A stretch of DNA of 64,000 nucleotides from Apoda limacodes. Lineage: Eukaryota; Arthropoda; Insecta; Lepidoptera; Limacodidae. Numbering within the stretch: the stretch's first letter is position 1; each line of letters starts with the position of its first letter. The stretch lies in contig OX291562.1 of assembly GCA_946406115.1 (NCBI GenBank), positions 8,524,001-8,588,000 of the forward strand, read 5' to 3'. The notes beneath the pieces were generated by a model. The model was given only the letters and a program-made list of their open reading frames with translations, was not told the origin of the DNA and searched no databases. Below are positions 21,809 through 33,794 of this stretch, piece after piece. The position numbers and the translations under genes are program-made.

Positions 21809-22468
21809 GAAAGGGGTGGTCAATATGGGACCACTTTATACGAACGGATCCAGGACATATTGTTGACTTCACTACAGGAGACGTGGCTGCCAATTCCTAT
21901 TACCTTTATGTGACGTAAAAATGCTTAAAAACTTGGGGGTAAAAATGTACAAATTTTCAATATCTTGGCCAAGAATCTTACCTCATGGACGCGACTATGT
22001 AAATCCTCTAGGAGTTGCATATTACAATGATTTGATTGACGAATTATTAGCTAACGATATAGAACCCTATGTAACCTTATACCATTGGGAATTGCCACAA
22101 AATTTGAATGAATTAGGAGGCTGGCTTAATGAAGAAATTGTAGATTGGTTTGGTAACTATGCCAGGGTCTTGTACCAAAATTTTGGGCACAGAGTTAAAA
22201 ACTGGATCTCAATTAACGAGCCTTACATTCATTATTATTTTGGTTACGATACTGGAGCTCACGCTCCTCGGATTCGATCCCCAGGTCTTGGCTATTATGA
22301 GTGTGGAAAGCATCTGCTTTTAGCTCATGCCAGAGAATATCATATCTATGAGGAAGAATTTCAGGCAGCTCAAAGTGGAAAAGTAGGAATAGTTTTATGG
22401 ATTGGGCTATTCCAGTAACTGATTCCGAAGATGATGGTCAAGCATTTTTAGATTACTTCGCGTTTCAT

Positions 22469-23467
22469 GTAAGTTGTATTTTATTATTTTATTCTTGTGT
22501 TATTTTTATGATTTGTATTATTTTTATATTATTCACTGAAAATGAACGAGCGTTTATAGTACAATAATGCCGCGGCCCGCTTATACCGGGCGGGTTATGC
22601 TCAGTTTCACAAACATGAATGTAAAAAAACTAATCAAATTGATAGCTGTATTGACGATAAATAAAATGATTTAGGTAATTTTACCGACAATTCGCCGCGT
22701 TCATGTGCCGATTTCTTTTTTTTACTTTTTTCAATTTTTTTTTCATTGGTCCGGACTTCTGAAGATGCTCCGGAAGGCTGTTGGATATTTCATCCATATA
22801 GCCTAGCATTAATTTTTTATGACGCCAATAACGGCGCCAAAAATCTTTATTTGTCGGGAGCGTTAAGTGAAAATTTTCACAACTTTGCTCGCCGTTACTT
22901 GCTCATTGTTTTCAATTCATCTTCTATAAGTCTTAGATGCATAATTCCTCACAGGTCTTCATAACGCTGCTAAAATTTTTCGTCGAAACCTACTAGCCTA
23001 ATTTTAAAAAATAAACAACCAAAAACACGTCTCCATTGTTTAAATCCGCACTTAACCTTTTACTTTTTCAAACTGATTTAATGGCGCATTCGTTTTGTTG
23101 TGCCAGTCCAAAATTTAAATAAATCTTGAGCAGATTCTATATAGTTATCAATGTTCAGGCTTTAAAAAGTTCGTTTCATTTTCAAATTATATATTAGACC
23201 GCTCCAGCGCTTAAGCGGCTGGTTAAAACATTGCGGACCACTTTCTGAAACTGCACTGCAAGTACGATTTATCCCCAAGAAGCTTGTTCAAGATAAGGTC
23301 GCATGTCGTAGCCCTGTTTGACAAAATGTAAATAACACGATATTTGAATTGAATTAAATGATTACAGATTGCAACGATATCTATATATATATATATATAT
23401 ATACAGTAAAGTAATTTATAATTATTATATATATTATAAAATATATAAGGAAAAAATATAAACATAA
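22469..23467 (+). other. Intron of copy B, mostly unrecognised
   Basis: Follows the donor GTAAGT at 22469. Contains an AT-rich segment, a (TA)n run at about 23382-23402, and no coding match until the LINE at 23468. Confidence 0.5.
23382..23403. repeat. (TA)n microsatellite
   Basis: About eleven uninterrupted TA units within the intron of copy B. Confidence 0.9.
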
Positions 23468-25141
23468 ACGCATTTAACAGTGTAGAGAGGGATTATTTGT
23501 TATTTGAGGCTCGTGACCACATTTCTAGTCTCTACCCATTTATTTGGCAATGTTACTCTGAAAACAGCAACCTTTTTTTTAATGAACATCTGATCTCATC
23601 ACAGGTCGGTGTACAGCAGGGTGATCCTTTAGGACCGCTAATTTTCAGCCTATGTTTACACAAATCAATCTCTTCGCTTAATTCTTTATCTTAAATCTTA
23701 ATCCTTTTAATGCTTGGTACCTCGATGATTGTACACATACACATATAGGTTTAGAAATCAACACAAATAAATGTGAAGTTTTTGCTCGTAGTTCTGCAGC
23801 TTTAAAGTCTCTTACTAATCTCAATTTTCTAATCCCAGGAATATCAATTATCGATAAGCAAACTTTTACATTACTGGGTACACCTATTTGTGTCGATGCT
23901 ATTTCTCATACGCTTATCTATAAAAAAAACTCACTAGCTTTACTACATACTCATTTTTCATTTCTATCTGCGCATACCTCTCTAGCAATTTTTCTAAATT
24001 GTTTCTCTATTCGTAAGCTTACATATACTATCCGCTCGTCACCCACCTGGCTTTGTCCACATGAAATATCTCTTAGAGATCATTCATTGAAGCTAGCCGT
24101 AGAGTCAATCTGCAATGTAAATCTTGATGATATTCAGTGGTGTCAGGCATCTCTTCCAATCCGTCACGGTGGTGTAGGTATCCGTCGTATTGAAGATATT
24201 AGCCTTTCAGCTTTTTTGTCTTCAGCACATGGAGTGGTTGGACTCGTCTCTCGCATTCTTTCTTTACAAGGAGATGTATATCTATTATTCCTTTTGTTTC
24301 GGAGGCACTACAAGCCTGGACTGCTATAAATCGCGATAAACCGGCCAATCTTAAAAGCCAAAGAAAATGGGATGACATCAATTGTTTACGTTTATATAAT
24401 AACATAGTCAGTTCAGCAACGGGGACGGCCATAGCCAGGTTGAAAGCCGTTTCCAAACCTGAGTCTGGTGCTTGGTTGCATGCAATACCTTCCCCGTATA
24501 TTAGTACTCTTTTAGAAAACAATTCTCTGAGAATTGCAATAGCTTTGAGGCTTGGCTGTGATATTTGTGAGCCCCACAAGTGCGTTTGTGGTTCTCTGGT
24601 TGAGTCCAATGGTCACCATAGTGTAAACTGTATCAGATGTGCGGGTAGGTTTTCACTTCACCATGCTTTGAATGACATCCTAAAACGAGCGTTACATTTA
24701 GTGAACATTCTGAGCCCTCTTGAGCCTCCTGGCCTCAGCCGCAACGACGGGAAACGACCAGATAGTCTGACTCTGGTACCGTGGCATAGAGGCCGCTGTA
24801 TGATTTGGGATGCAACATGTGTCAATACTTTTGCTACTGCTTATTTACATAATACCATAAAGCCTGCGGGATCAGCCGCTACAGAAGCCGCCCGTCTTAA
24901 ATACAATAAATATTCAAATTTATTGACATCCTACATCTTCATCCCTTTTGCCACTGAAACTGCCGGGCCTTGGTGCTCTGAGGCTAAGGCCTTTATTAGT
25001 GATCTTAGTCGCCGTCTCAGGGAAAAGAGCCAAGACCCTCTGGTCGGTTTTTATCTCACTCAACGCATTTCACTAGCCATACAGAGAGGTAATGCAGCAA
25101 GTGTGATGGGCACTTTTAGACCTTATGTACCAAATTATTGA
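23468..25141 (+). mobile_element. LINE with C-terminal cysteine motif and nuclease-like domain
   Basis: 5'-truncated non-LTR element in the intron of copy B. RT pieces: NSVERDYLLFEARDH, VGVQQGDPLGPLIFSL and, in another frame, NAWYLDDCTH (catalytic YLDD). Then LDDIQWCQASLPIRHGGVGI. The 3' frame 24440-25141 is open: CVCGSLVESNGHHSVNC (Cys/His knuckle), RNDGKRPDSLTL, RGRCMIWDATCVNT and QRISLAIQRGNAASVMGTF. The PD...WDAT arrangement recalls PD-(D/E)xK-type restriction-like nucleases of some LINE clades. At least two frame breaks, so inactive. Clade not determined. Confidence 0.8.
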
Positions 25142-27415
25142 ATTTAGTTTTTAGTAATTAATTATTGAGTTTATTTGTAGTGGCTTTTGCCATTGATCAG
25201 CACAGTACAAACAACAATAGAGTTAATTTCTCTTAGGCATTCTATGAATTCCGTTAATTGTTTTTATATTATATTTGGCATAAAATAGCCAAAGAAAACT
25301 ATTATTAAACAATCAGGTATCACAATTAGGATTCCGATAAGATCAACATTATTGTATTCTGCTACAGACGCAATTTGAAATTCATTTTTCTAGTAAATCC
25401 CGACGGCCTTTCAGAGTATCTGTAATGCTTACATCAAAAATAAAAAGTTTAAGATGGAACCTCTGGGACAACAAAGTAAAGCCGGTTTTATAAACATGTG
25501 GTGCGTAGGCCGGTGTTGCCATCATAATTCAAATAACCCCAATATTACAAAAATAACGTTACTTATTATAAAACGTTATCACATTATAGAGATAGTTTAT
25601 TCGGACGAGAGGTGTACGTAAAAAGTAGTGGCGATAGAGGAAAGGAAAAATAGAAAGTGTTATTATTGGGTATTGAATTTTTATGCGCGTTTTTATTAAG
25701 TTGAAAATCTATGTGCTGTATTAATTTTTTGTATCATACAAGTGTCTAAAATAGTAAGGAACCTTTGGATATTGGTTTTTAACCACACGACGTAACCCTT
25801 TCTTTGTGTATGAGCTGAACAAACTACGCTGCGGTGATATTATTACCATAATGGTTTCTTTCACCTATCACGAGTGACTGCAATCCATTTATCATCTATT
25901 TTGGATGTCGATTCTGAAATTTAAAAAGGCAATTTTTCTCATACGAATTTTTTAAAATTTAAAAAATTTCAAAAGTGACCTAGTGAGTAAGTTTTTAAAA
26001 GTATGGTTCTTTTACCTATATTTACCACAAACTAAACAAAAAGCAAAAAGCTAAAAGACGAGCACACATACAGAACCAAAACGTTTTAGTGATTTTGTAA
26101 TGCAGCTTTCTTGTTTTTTTTTCATTATCATAATATCAGAAACATATCAAAACGGTTTGGTAGTAGGTTTTATAGTTTCGGTAGGTTAACAGCTGTAAGG
26201 CAACTCCCTGATGAGGAGCAGGTTGCGAAGGTCTGGAAGTTTGACTGAATGAACCCACCATACAACTCATTGATATGAGTTGTATGCTTGTATGTCGTAT
26301 AAAGCGTGAAAAGGTTACAAACAGATATAAATTCTTATTTATATAATTAGCCCGCATCCTCGGGAGACGCCACTGCGGTCTATGACGGACTTCTGCAAAG
26401 TAACGCCAGATTTTTATTTTAAATAATACATTGATAAGTTGATTATACTTTACATACAAGAAACGAGTATGTAAAGTTGCGTGTCATATTACCCAATAAT
26501 AGGTTTACCCTATAATGCTTTATAATAGCAACAATGATTGTGTTTCAAGTTTTATTTTGAATTATTGAAAATATTGATTTCCAAGTCTATTAACCGTGAA
26601 ATGTGAATCCATCCTGTTATTAGTCTTTTGAAGTATGGTTTTTACACCTTTCCGCAAGACAATTCGGTATTTTTACTTGAAAATTTAAAAAAACTGTGAT
26701 AGCTCGACTGACTAGGCAAGGTGTAGTTCCGTTGTTTATGTATGCGTGTAACTGTGTATCTACACGGCGAGGCGTAGTTTTAACCGGCCTCACTTCGTTG
26801 TGGCAGAGATTCCAGTTTAACTTTTTATTTGATCTGAGCTGAAATGTATCGACAATTGAATTCCTAGTGTAATTGATACATCTTATGCGGTAGTAACTAG
26901 GTCTTCTGAAGCGCCACCCCAGGAGCTGAAAGAACTAGTTATTCCACTGAGTGCCTAACACATTTGTAAACTTACAAAACCACATACCTACAAACTGTAA
27001 TATTTGTATCTTTCTTCTCAGTCTTACAACACAAAACCGAGACTATTGTAGACCATATTGTGGGTGGTGCGTTATTACCTGATTAAATATACAAAAACAT
27101 TTGTATATTAAGAACAACATCGATTTCTCCCGGTATATTCCAGGTTTAATTATCAAGGGGTAATTATGTGTCATACTAGGTCATTGTCTTTTAATTCAAA
27201 AATTTTGGCAGGAAATCTTTTTTTTTTTTTTTTTAGTATTTTCTCTATCAGGTTTTAATTTTGCGTAGTATTTTTCGCAAATTCTCCTGAATACCCTTAG
27301 ATAGTCTCGAAAAAAATGATTAAGGGCTTTAAATTTAACCATTCAGAGATACTATAAAACCCTATATTTGATTAGAGCAAATACATGTATTATAAAAACA
27401 TGCCAAACTTAAAAA
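25142..27415 (+). other. Intron of copy B, nothing recognised
   Basis: No coding homology. Contains a 17-nt poly(T) run near 27219-27235. Some parts may be old repeats, but none could be matched by eye. Confidence 0.45.
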
Positions 27416-27478
27416 AAACCGGCCAAATGCGAGTTGGACTCGCGCACCGAGGGTTCCGTACCTACCACTATTTACGTA
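27416..27478. repeat. End of a GGTTCCGTACCC repeat, reversed
   Basis: 'aaaccggccaaatgcgag' followed by 'ttggactcgcgcaccgag' and 'ggttccgtacc' is the reverse complement of the terminus at 34608-34655. Abuts the 5S-like fragment. Confidence 0.65.
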
Positions 27479-27489
27479 ATTTACAAAAA

Positions 27490-27553
27490 AAGTGTACCGC
27501 TAAGCGGTCACCCATCCAAGTACTGACTAAGCCCGACGTTGCCTAACTTTGAA
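27490..27553 (-). pseudogene. 5S rRNA-like fragment
   Basis: On the minus strand the run reads GTTAGGCAACGTCGGGC, then TCAGTACTTGGATGGGTG and ACCGCTTAGCGG, closely resembling the internal control region and following helix of animal 5S rRNA (AAGCAACGTCGGGCC...TACTTGGATGGGTGACCGC). Only about 60 nt are kept, so it is not a working gene. It may be a retroposed 5S piece or the head of a 5S-derived SINE. It directly joins the truncated third exon of copy B. Confidence 0.7.
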
Positions 27554-28274
27554 TATCTTTTCCAAATTATCCTCAAATAATGATTGATAGAATAGCAGCT
27601 GCAAGTGCAAGTCAAGGACAAACTGCGTCACATCTTCGTCCTTTTACACAAGAACAAATACAGTACATTAAAGGAACAGCCGATTTTCTCGGCCTTAATC
27701 ATTACACTACGGTAATGGTCTACAGAAATGACTCTATCGCTGAAATGTTTGAAATACCATCGGTTCAGCATGACGCATATGTGGGTGACTATCAAGATCC
27801 ATCATGGCCAATGGCTGTTAGTCCTTGGTTGCGGGTAAGTACCATGTGCATTATTTTAGAATTAAAAAAAAAAAAAAAAACTAATGGCTGCGCAATAATT
27901 CTTGCTTCAAAACCACAATACATTTTTATTCCAACTTTATTGGCCAGACAGCTAAATTCTGTAATACATACGACGTTCGTGTAAATACACTAAAAGTCAT
28001 TAAACAATATCAAACACTTATTTGTTAAACATTAACGATACATGTTATTATTATTTATACTTATTATTACTTATTCTTTACTTTATATGTCATTTATACA
28101 ACAATTAAATTATGAAATTTTATTTTCGTTGAAAGTAATTAAAAGGTTTTACTATTTGGTAATTTAGTAGTAACATTTTTTTGAGTTTCTGCTAATAATT
28201 TCAAATAATACATATATTAATAAACAACACATTCTTATAATGTTACCGCCTTTCATTACAACCCGTTCCGAACA

Positions 28275-28490
28275 ATGAAGCATATCATTATATTGGTGTG
28301 GAATGAGCTCCCTGCCAAGGTTTTCTCTAAGGACTACAGTATGGGGTTCTTCAAGAAAAAAGTTATTGGATTTTTGAGGGGTTGGCAACGCGCGAGATAC
28401 CCCTAGTGTTACAAGCGTCCATAGGCTACGGTGACCGCTTACCATCAGGCGGACCGTAAGCTTGTTTGCCACCTTAGTAGTATAAAAAAA
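28275..28490 (+). mobile_element. 3' end of the jockey/CR1-type LINE
   Basis: 'ccaaggttttctctaagga', 'ggttggcaacgcgcgagata', 'cggtgaccgcttaccatcag' and 'gcttgtttgccaccttagta' follow the 3' end of copy J1 in order. Confidence 0.8.
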
Positions 28491-28499
28491 ATTAGCTTA

Positions 28500-28752
28500 T
28501 TTTGGTCCCATGCTGGCTGTAAGCCTCTTCCATGGCACGTCATTTCTACCGGTCCTCTGCCTGTAGCAACCAGCCACTACCGGGACCTTTTTATGGTCCT
28601 ACGTTACGCCTTCTGGTACGTGTATAGTACAACAAGTCAAGTCTGGTTTATCAGCTATAGATCCTCCAACAAACGTGACCAGACCACTACCACTTCGGGC
28701 TTTATTGACTTTAATTCTCTACTGAATGTCCTCACTTCAAGCATAGCTCGCC
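28500..28752 (-). mobile_element. RTE-like LINE fragment
   Basis: Starts 'ttttggtcccatgctggctg' (also at 32622) and shares the layout of 10865-11100 and 60825-61060. Degraded. Confidence 0.5.
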
Positions 28753-29399
28753 CCTACTAGAAGTATAGCAATAATAATAACGGTCACATTTTATCAAATA
28801 CTTTCCAAAAATTCAAATGCCATACTGGTACAAATCGTTTTGCAAAAAAAAAAAATTACTCCTTGGCGGCCAAAAATTAGCTTGGAACATATGGTTGAAT
28901 TGTTTTTTTTTAAATTAATGTGTTCGCGTGGGTATGGCGGGCTGTAAGTCACACCGGAGAAGTATGGCATTACGCTACCGCCTATTTTTTTTGATGGACT
29001 ATCGGAAAATACAAAGATTATTGTGGAACAAATCGTTCAGTACGTAGTTAGACCCCTGAAGAACCGCCATACTGGTACAAATCATCCAGTATTTTCTGTC
29101 ACTATCTCACGGTCTACAAGCCACGCAGTTCCTTTGCTTGCATTATTTGTTTTCTTCTGTTATTTAGTCATAACTAATGAGACAGCAATTTTATATTAAC
29201 GAATACTTGGTTCGATAAACTGAAAGAAAAGTGTTGTGTTAGTAAATTGTTTAATCTGACTGAAAAAAGGCGTCCTAAGACTAGTGTTTGACATGATGAT
29301 GTTGAGTAGCTATAATAATTACTCATCTGACTGATTGTTGTACCAAATCACAACTTAGAAATAAAGTCAAACTTAATAATTACATATTTGTGTTTTACT
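28753..29399 (+). other. Intron of copy B, nothing firm
   Basis: Unrecognised sequence containing two 'gccatactggtacaaatc' phrases (28818 and 29069), which suggests an old internal duplication. Confidence 0.4.
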
Positions 29400-29557
29400 T
29401 TTGAAATTAATGAAAATCCAATAACCGTAACTATCCGAAACTAACGGATAATCCAAAAAAAAATCATATCCTTAACCGTATCCTAAACCGAGATAATATT
29501 ATATCCGTATCCGTATCCAGATCCGAAATTTTATATCCATAACATCCCTGCCCTAGT
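29400..29557. mobile_element. One end of a hAT-like DNA transposon
   Basis: Sub-terminal region with repeated 'atccgtatccgtatcc' units ending 'ccataacatccctg'. Reversed, the end is CAGGGATGTTATGG; CAGGG-type ends and clustered sub-terminal motifs fit hAT elements. The other end was not found. Confidence 0.4.
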
Positions 29558-29569
29558 TTGATCATCCTA

Positions 29570-30900
29570 TGGCTTCCTTCTCAAAGTTGGTTCGGCCAAG
29601 TTGGATTTCTGTCTAAGGTAATCATAATCTTGAGTAAGGTACCGGTGATGTATACTGGCATTGGATAGCATCACTCTTGCCCTATCCAAATTAATTCCAA
29701 AGCTTACTCATGGTGAGGATTTATTTAGGGAATGCAATAATTCGCTCATTTCTTCCAGTCACTCTGCTATAATAACGATGCCATCGGCAAACCTAAGGTG
29801 TGCGATGTATTTAATTTTTTGTCCATTTCAGTCCATTAAAAAAAAAAAAAACGGGTTGCACTCCGGGAGGGCCGGCAGAAGTGAAGACATCTAGCTATTT
29901 ACTTTCCATCACTTCTTATATATAGGTATTTATTTATTAAAAATAATAATGTTTATTTATTTACTTTTTTGATTTAGTATTTTTTATATCTCACTCTGCC
30001 AAGGAACTAAAATCCTATATCCAACCTCCCTGTACTACTCATAATCATCATATATTAAAATGTTTATGGCGTGGAATTATGGTTTCCGTCTTACGAATTT
30101 TCGATCAGCCTGCGCGAGTTTATCAATTTTAGTTACTCATACCAAAAAAAGTGCAGAACGCCGCTTTTTATGGCGTGGCATTATGGTTTACGTCTTACGA
30201 ATTTTCGACCAACATGCGCGAGTTTCTTATTTTTTACCATACCAAAAAAGTTGAAAAAGGCATCGCAGCAATTCAATTTACCGCCAGTCTATACGATATC
30301 ACTGCAAGTCCCCAAAGGCCATACACAAATGCTGATCATACTTTTGAGTTTTTTTATATAATTTGTCATATGTTTTCTACGTTATTGAAGCCTTTCCGAA
30401 ATCCAGCGTGTTAAGGTGGATGACAATACTACCACGCTTCTGTGACACGCCTCTGGTCCAGTTTCATTATGGATGACGACACGAAAGATCTTTGCTAACT
30501 TTTAAGGGTTTTCGCAAATTTTAGTAGCCTGGACCTTTGTTGTTTCTAAGCTGTTCTAGAGCTTCCCTTATCGTAATTCCTAATAGGCGTTTATGAAATA
30601 TCATAATTTTTACATAAGTCATTAATATAAACGATAAAGTAAAAAGGTCCAAATATTGAGCCCTGAGGGACTGCTATAGTGACTGTTGATCCTGGGGATC
30701 TTTTCACATCTACTTTTTGAATTCTGTTACTCACGTTAGAACAGAAGAGAGCTAAGGTTTTTTCCTAATACCATAATAACGCAGCTTTTTGATGAGATAT
30801 CTATGTTGAACATAGACAAAAGCCTGGAATAGGTTATAAAGCCTACAGCATCATTCAAATGCTCCCAGATTTCAATTATGATTTTTTACAGTGTTACTCT
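29570..30900 (-). mobile_element. Composite of minus-strand LINE fragments
   Basis: 29570-29850 and 30280-30560 resemble the RTE-like fragment at 10865-11940 ('gccatcggcaaacctaaggt', 'ccccaaaggccatacacaaa', 'tgaagcctttccgaaatcca'). 30640-30900 resembles the complement of a jockey/CR1-type RT like that at 32888-33130. All are broken. Lies in the intron of copy B. Confidence 0.5.
30066..30265. repeat. Tandem duplication of about 105 bp
   Basis: 'atggcgtggaattatggttt' at 30066 recurs as 'atggcgtggcattatggttt' at 30170, each followed by 'cgtcttacgaattttcga', a 'gcgcgagttt' block and 'cataccaaaaaa'. Confidence 0.8.
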
Positions 30901-32062
30901 AGTGTTTTTAAGTACTATTGTTTTTAATATACTAACTAAATGTTGTTGGTCATTGCCTATGTTACCGCCTTAGGTAAATGCGTACTATGCTTGAATGTTA
31001 CAGGAATACAGTCAAGGATTTTACTATTTATTAATGTATTTAAAGATACGTAAAACAACCCACCTATCTCCATTACTGAAAATGGATTTTCTACTACAAC
31101 TGGTTTGAACGATGATGGCAAAATGCAATATTACAGGAATTATTGGATTGCACTAATTGATGCTTTGAATGATGGCGCCATACGTGAAGGATATTTTGCT
31201 TGGAGTCTGATGGACAGTTTCGAATGGGCAATTGTTTATAAGTAAGTACGTAATGTTATTGATACCTGGCCCTAGGCTGAACTCCATCATCACCCACTCG
31301 TAATAACAGACAGTCAGCATTTCGGGAACTGCACCAGCAAGATAAGCAGTGACGTTGATGGGCAGGCGTCCGACTTGTAAGAAGAACTAAGAAAATTGTT
31401 GTGTCTTGTATTAAACACACGTTCATAATTTTTTTTTAAATTGTGCTTAATAATCTGCTCCGTCGCAAGTTGACTGGCGTAGCCAATAGAATTTTCGTGA
31501 TATAAACGCTGTGTAGTCTGACTTCTCAGAACTGAACATTCTTTCCAAGCGCGTAGTTTTCAGTGGTATTGGCGAACTAAACAGGGAAAGAAGGAAATCC
31601 CCATAATTTAAACGTAGATATTGTTCTGAAACTCCGATCACAAACTCGCGAAAGTTGCCTATAAACTTAATAAGTGGCGAAACTATAATCGATTACAAAA
31701 ACTGGTCACGGTGTTCATATGCGGTGCTGATAGACAACAAACAATTCCAAAAAGGAAAATAAATGTGTGTTATACATTTTTTTTATTTTAGGGAAAGATT
31801 TGCATAGACGATCCAGAAAGAAAAAGAACTCCAAGAAAATCAGCACTCGTCTACAAAGAAGTGATCAGAACGAAAACAGTAGATTTTGACTACAATTCCG
31901 ACCCATACGCAAGTGGAGCTGTAGGGATCAGTTCTTCAGTTATATTTACTGTAACAGTAGCAATGTTTTATTTAGTGTACTAAATATGGATACAAGTAAC
32001 ATAGTCATTGCAAATACAAACAAATATATTTTTTTCATAGCAAATATGCAGTCAAAAGATTA

Positions 32063-32137
32063 ACCTCCAGCCAGGACTTGAACCTGCAGCCCCTATAATC
32101 CGTATAAGTGCTCTACCATTTGAGCCATCGAGGTACA
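32063..32137 (-). pseudogene. tRNA-like sequence
   Basis: Minus strand has an A box (TGGCTCAAATGGTAGAGC) and B box (GGTTCAAGTCC) at tRNA spacing, a 5-bp anticodon stem CTTAT/ATAGG, and a 6-of-7 acceptor pairing. Position 33 is C instead of U and the T stem has an extra base, so it is more likely a tRNA pseudogene or SINE head than a working tRNA. Confidence 0.6.
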
Positions 32138-32619
32138 ATTTTAGCTAGAGTAAATCCCGACTACATTTTTGTTCCGAAAATACGCTCGTTACAAACGTCA
32201 TGAATACACATCTACTGGGGAGCTTATGCGCTCCTAGTGCCCACATAAATCTCACAAATTAACAAATGTTCATAGAACTAAGAATTATAATACTGTAATA
32301 TATGTATATACATAGAAATAATTAATTTGTTTGAGACTCCTTAAAGGTAGGAGATTACATATTATTCCTGCCTGTGAACTGTATTATTTTATTGTTAGTT
32401 CTACAAAGAATTGGTAAGTCGTAAGATTTGTATACTAGGAGCGCATAAACTTCCAAGTAGCTGTGTGTTTATATCATAGTATATAGATTCTTTATCTTGT
32501 GTATTAGGACTGATCTTTTTAAATTGTGATCTTTTTTAATATATTGTACACATACATTCTTATAACGTTACCGCCTTTCATTACAATCCGTTCCATACGC
32601 TTCATTATATTCAGCATAT

Positions 32620-33135
32620 TTTGGTCTCATGCTGGCTGTAAGCCTTTTCCATGGCCCACCATTTTTATATAATCTGTCATATAGTACTACGTTATTGAAG
32701 CCTTTCCGAAATCCAGCCTGTTCTGGCGGTTGAAACCGACGATTCATGACGACTCTAAAGAGCAGCTAAAACACGTGTCTCAAAAGTGCTATTGGCTGGT
32801 AGTTCTTATTTAAGGACAGTACTACTACACTTCTGTGTCACGCCTCTGGTCTAGTTCCGTTATTGATGACGACACGAAAGATCTTTTCTAACTTTTTAAG
32901 GAGTTTAGCAGATTTAAGAAGCCTGGACCTTTGTTTCTTAGCTGTTCCAGAGCTTCCCTAGCTGTAATTCCTAACAGGCGTTTATAAAATATCATGATTT
33001 TTACACGATATAAGAGTTCATTAATATAAATGATAAAGTGAAAAGGACCAAAGATTGAGCCCTGAGGGACTCCTATGTTCCTGTTAACCCTGGCAATCTT
33101 CTCATATCTATTTTTGAACCTGTTATTCACGTAAG
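32620..33135 (-). mobile_element. LINE RT fragment (jockey/CR1-like) with RTE-like scrap
   Basis: The complement at 32888-33130 reads NIGVPQGSIFGPFHFIIYIN, the RT GVPQGS block. The flank 32620-32770 repeats the 'gaagcctttccgaaatccag' sequence at 30386, so 30380-30900 and 32690-33135 are two copies of one composite. Confidence 0.65.
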
Positions 33136-33149
33136 GAGAGAAAAGAGCT

Positions 33150-33660
33150 AAGTAGTGCAGTCATTGAGGCGTTATTGCTCCGATTTTTTTTACTGTGAAC
33201 CGATTTGCATGAAATTTTGGAATTAGGCTCATCTTACCCTTAACATCAAATCTGAACTCCGCACCCACCCTGGGGGTGGTTGCCATCCCTTCTCGGTGAT
33301 GTAAATTTTTTTTTTCAAAATTATTTATTTAAGGAAAAAATGTTCTACAAAGTTTTTCAAAAAACCCAATACTTTTTAAGTTATTGGCAATTGAAAATTC
33401 ATATTTTTTTCATGTTTTTCATCGGTTTTTTACAAATATCTCCTAAAATATGCATTTTAACGAAAATTGTATGATAAACAAAATTGTAGCAGGCAGAAAA
33501 CTGAACAAATCGATTTTTTTATAAAGTTTTTAAGTGCAATATTAAGCTAGATATTAAAGATCAAAGCCGTTTTTTATTTTGTCTGAAATTTAATCGATGT
33601 ATTCAATGCCATCTAGCGGCAAGCAGATACATTTTATGCATTCTGATGAAATAGGGTTTT
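33150..33660. repeat. Unnamed dispersed repeat
   Basis: Noncoding sequence with 'accgatttgcatgaaatttt' and 'ccaccctgggggtggttgcc'; this style of sequence recurs across arthropod genomes in my recollection, but there is no second copy in the window. Confidence 0.35.
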
Positions 33661-33794
33661 GTAGTGCTTGAAATAAGCTACTTTTGCGGTACTAACCATC
33701 GGTCAATTATCTAACTTTCTTGATTGCATACACTCCAAAGTACAGTGTTTTGGGTAAGTTATGAATAGGGGATGAAATATTTATTTATTATATA

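Larger units (their letters stand above)
21809..31983 (+). pseudogene. GH1 beta-glucosidase pseudogene, copy B
   Basis: Decayed tandem duplicate of copy A in the same orientation. Recognisable exons are 21809-22468, about 27562-27834, 31004-31241 and 31792-31983; the two 5' exons (start and FLFG-type) were not found. Lesions relative to A: a 4-nt deletion near 21909 (the Lys-Arg codons before the DVKMLK stretch), a second 4-nt deletion near 22397 that leads to a stop, loss of the start of the third exon where 5S-like and GGTTCCGTACCC-repeat DNA abuts it, a 1-nt deletion near 31048 followed by a TAT-to-TAA change, and a 16-nt deletion plus TAG in the last exon. Exon lengths agree with this count (660 vs 668, 238 vs 239, 192 vs 208). 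Splice donors are still GTAAGT. It cannot make a full enzyme. A LINE sits in the intron 22469-27561. Confidence 0.93.

Noticed and set aside
24440..25141. 233-codon open frame as a host zinc-binding protein
   Set aside because: It is continuous with RT pieces upstream (YLDD, QQGDPLGP), so it is the C-terminus of a LINE.
32063..32137. Functional tRNA gene
   Set aside because: Position 33 is not U, the T stem has an extra base and one acceptor pair is missing.
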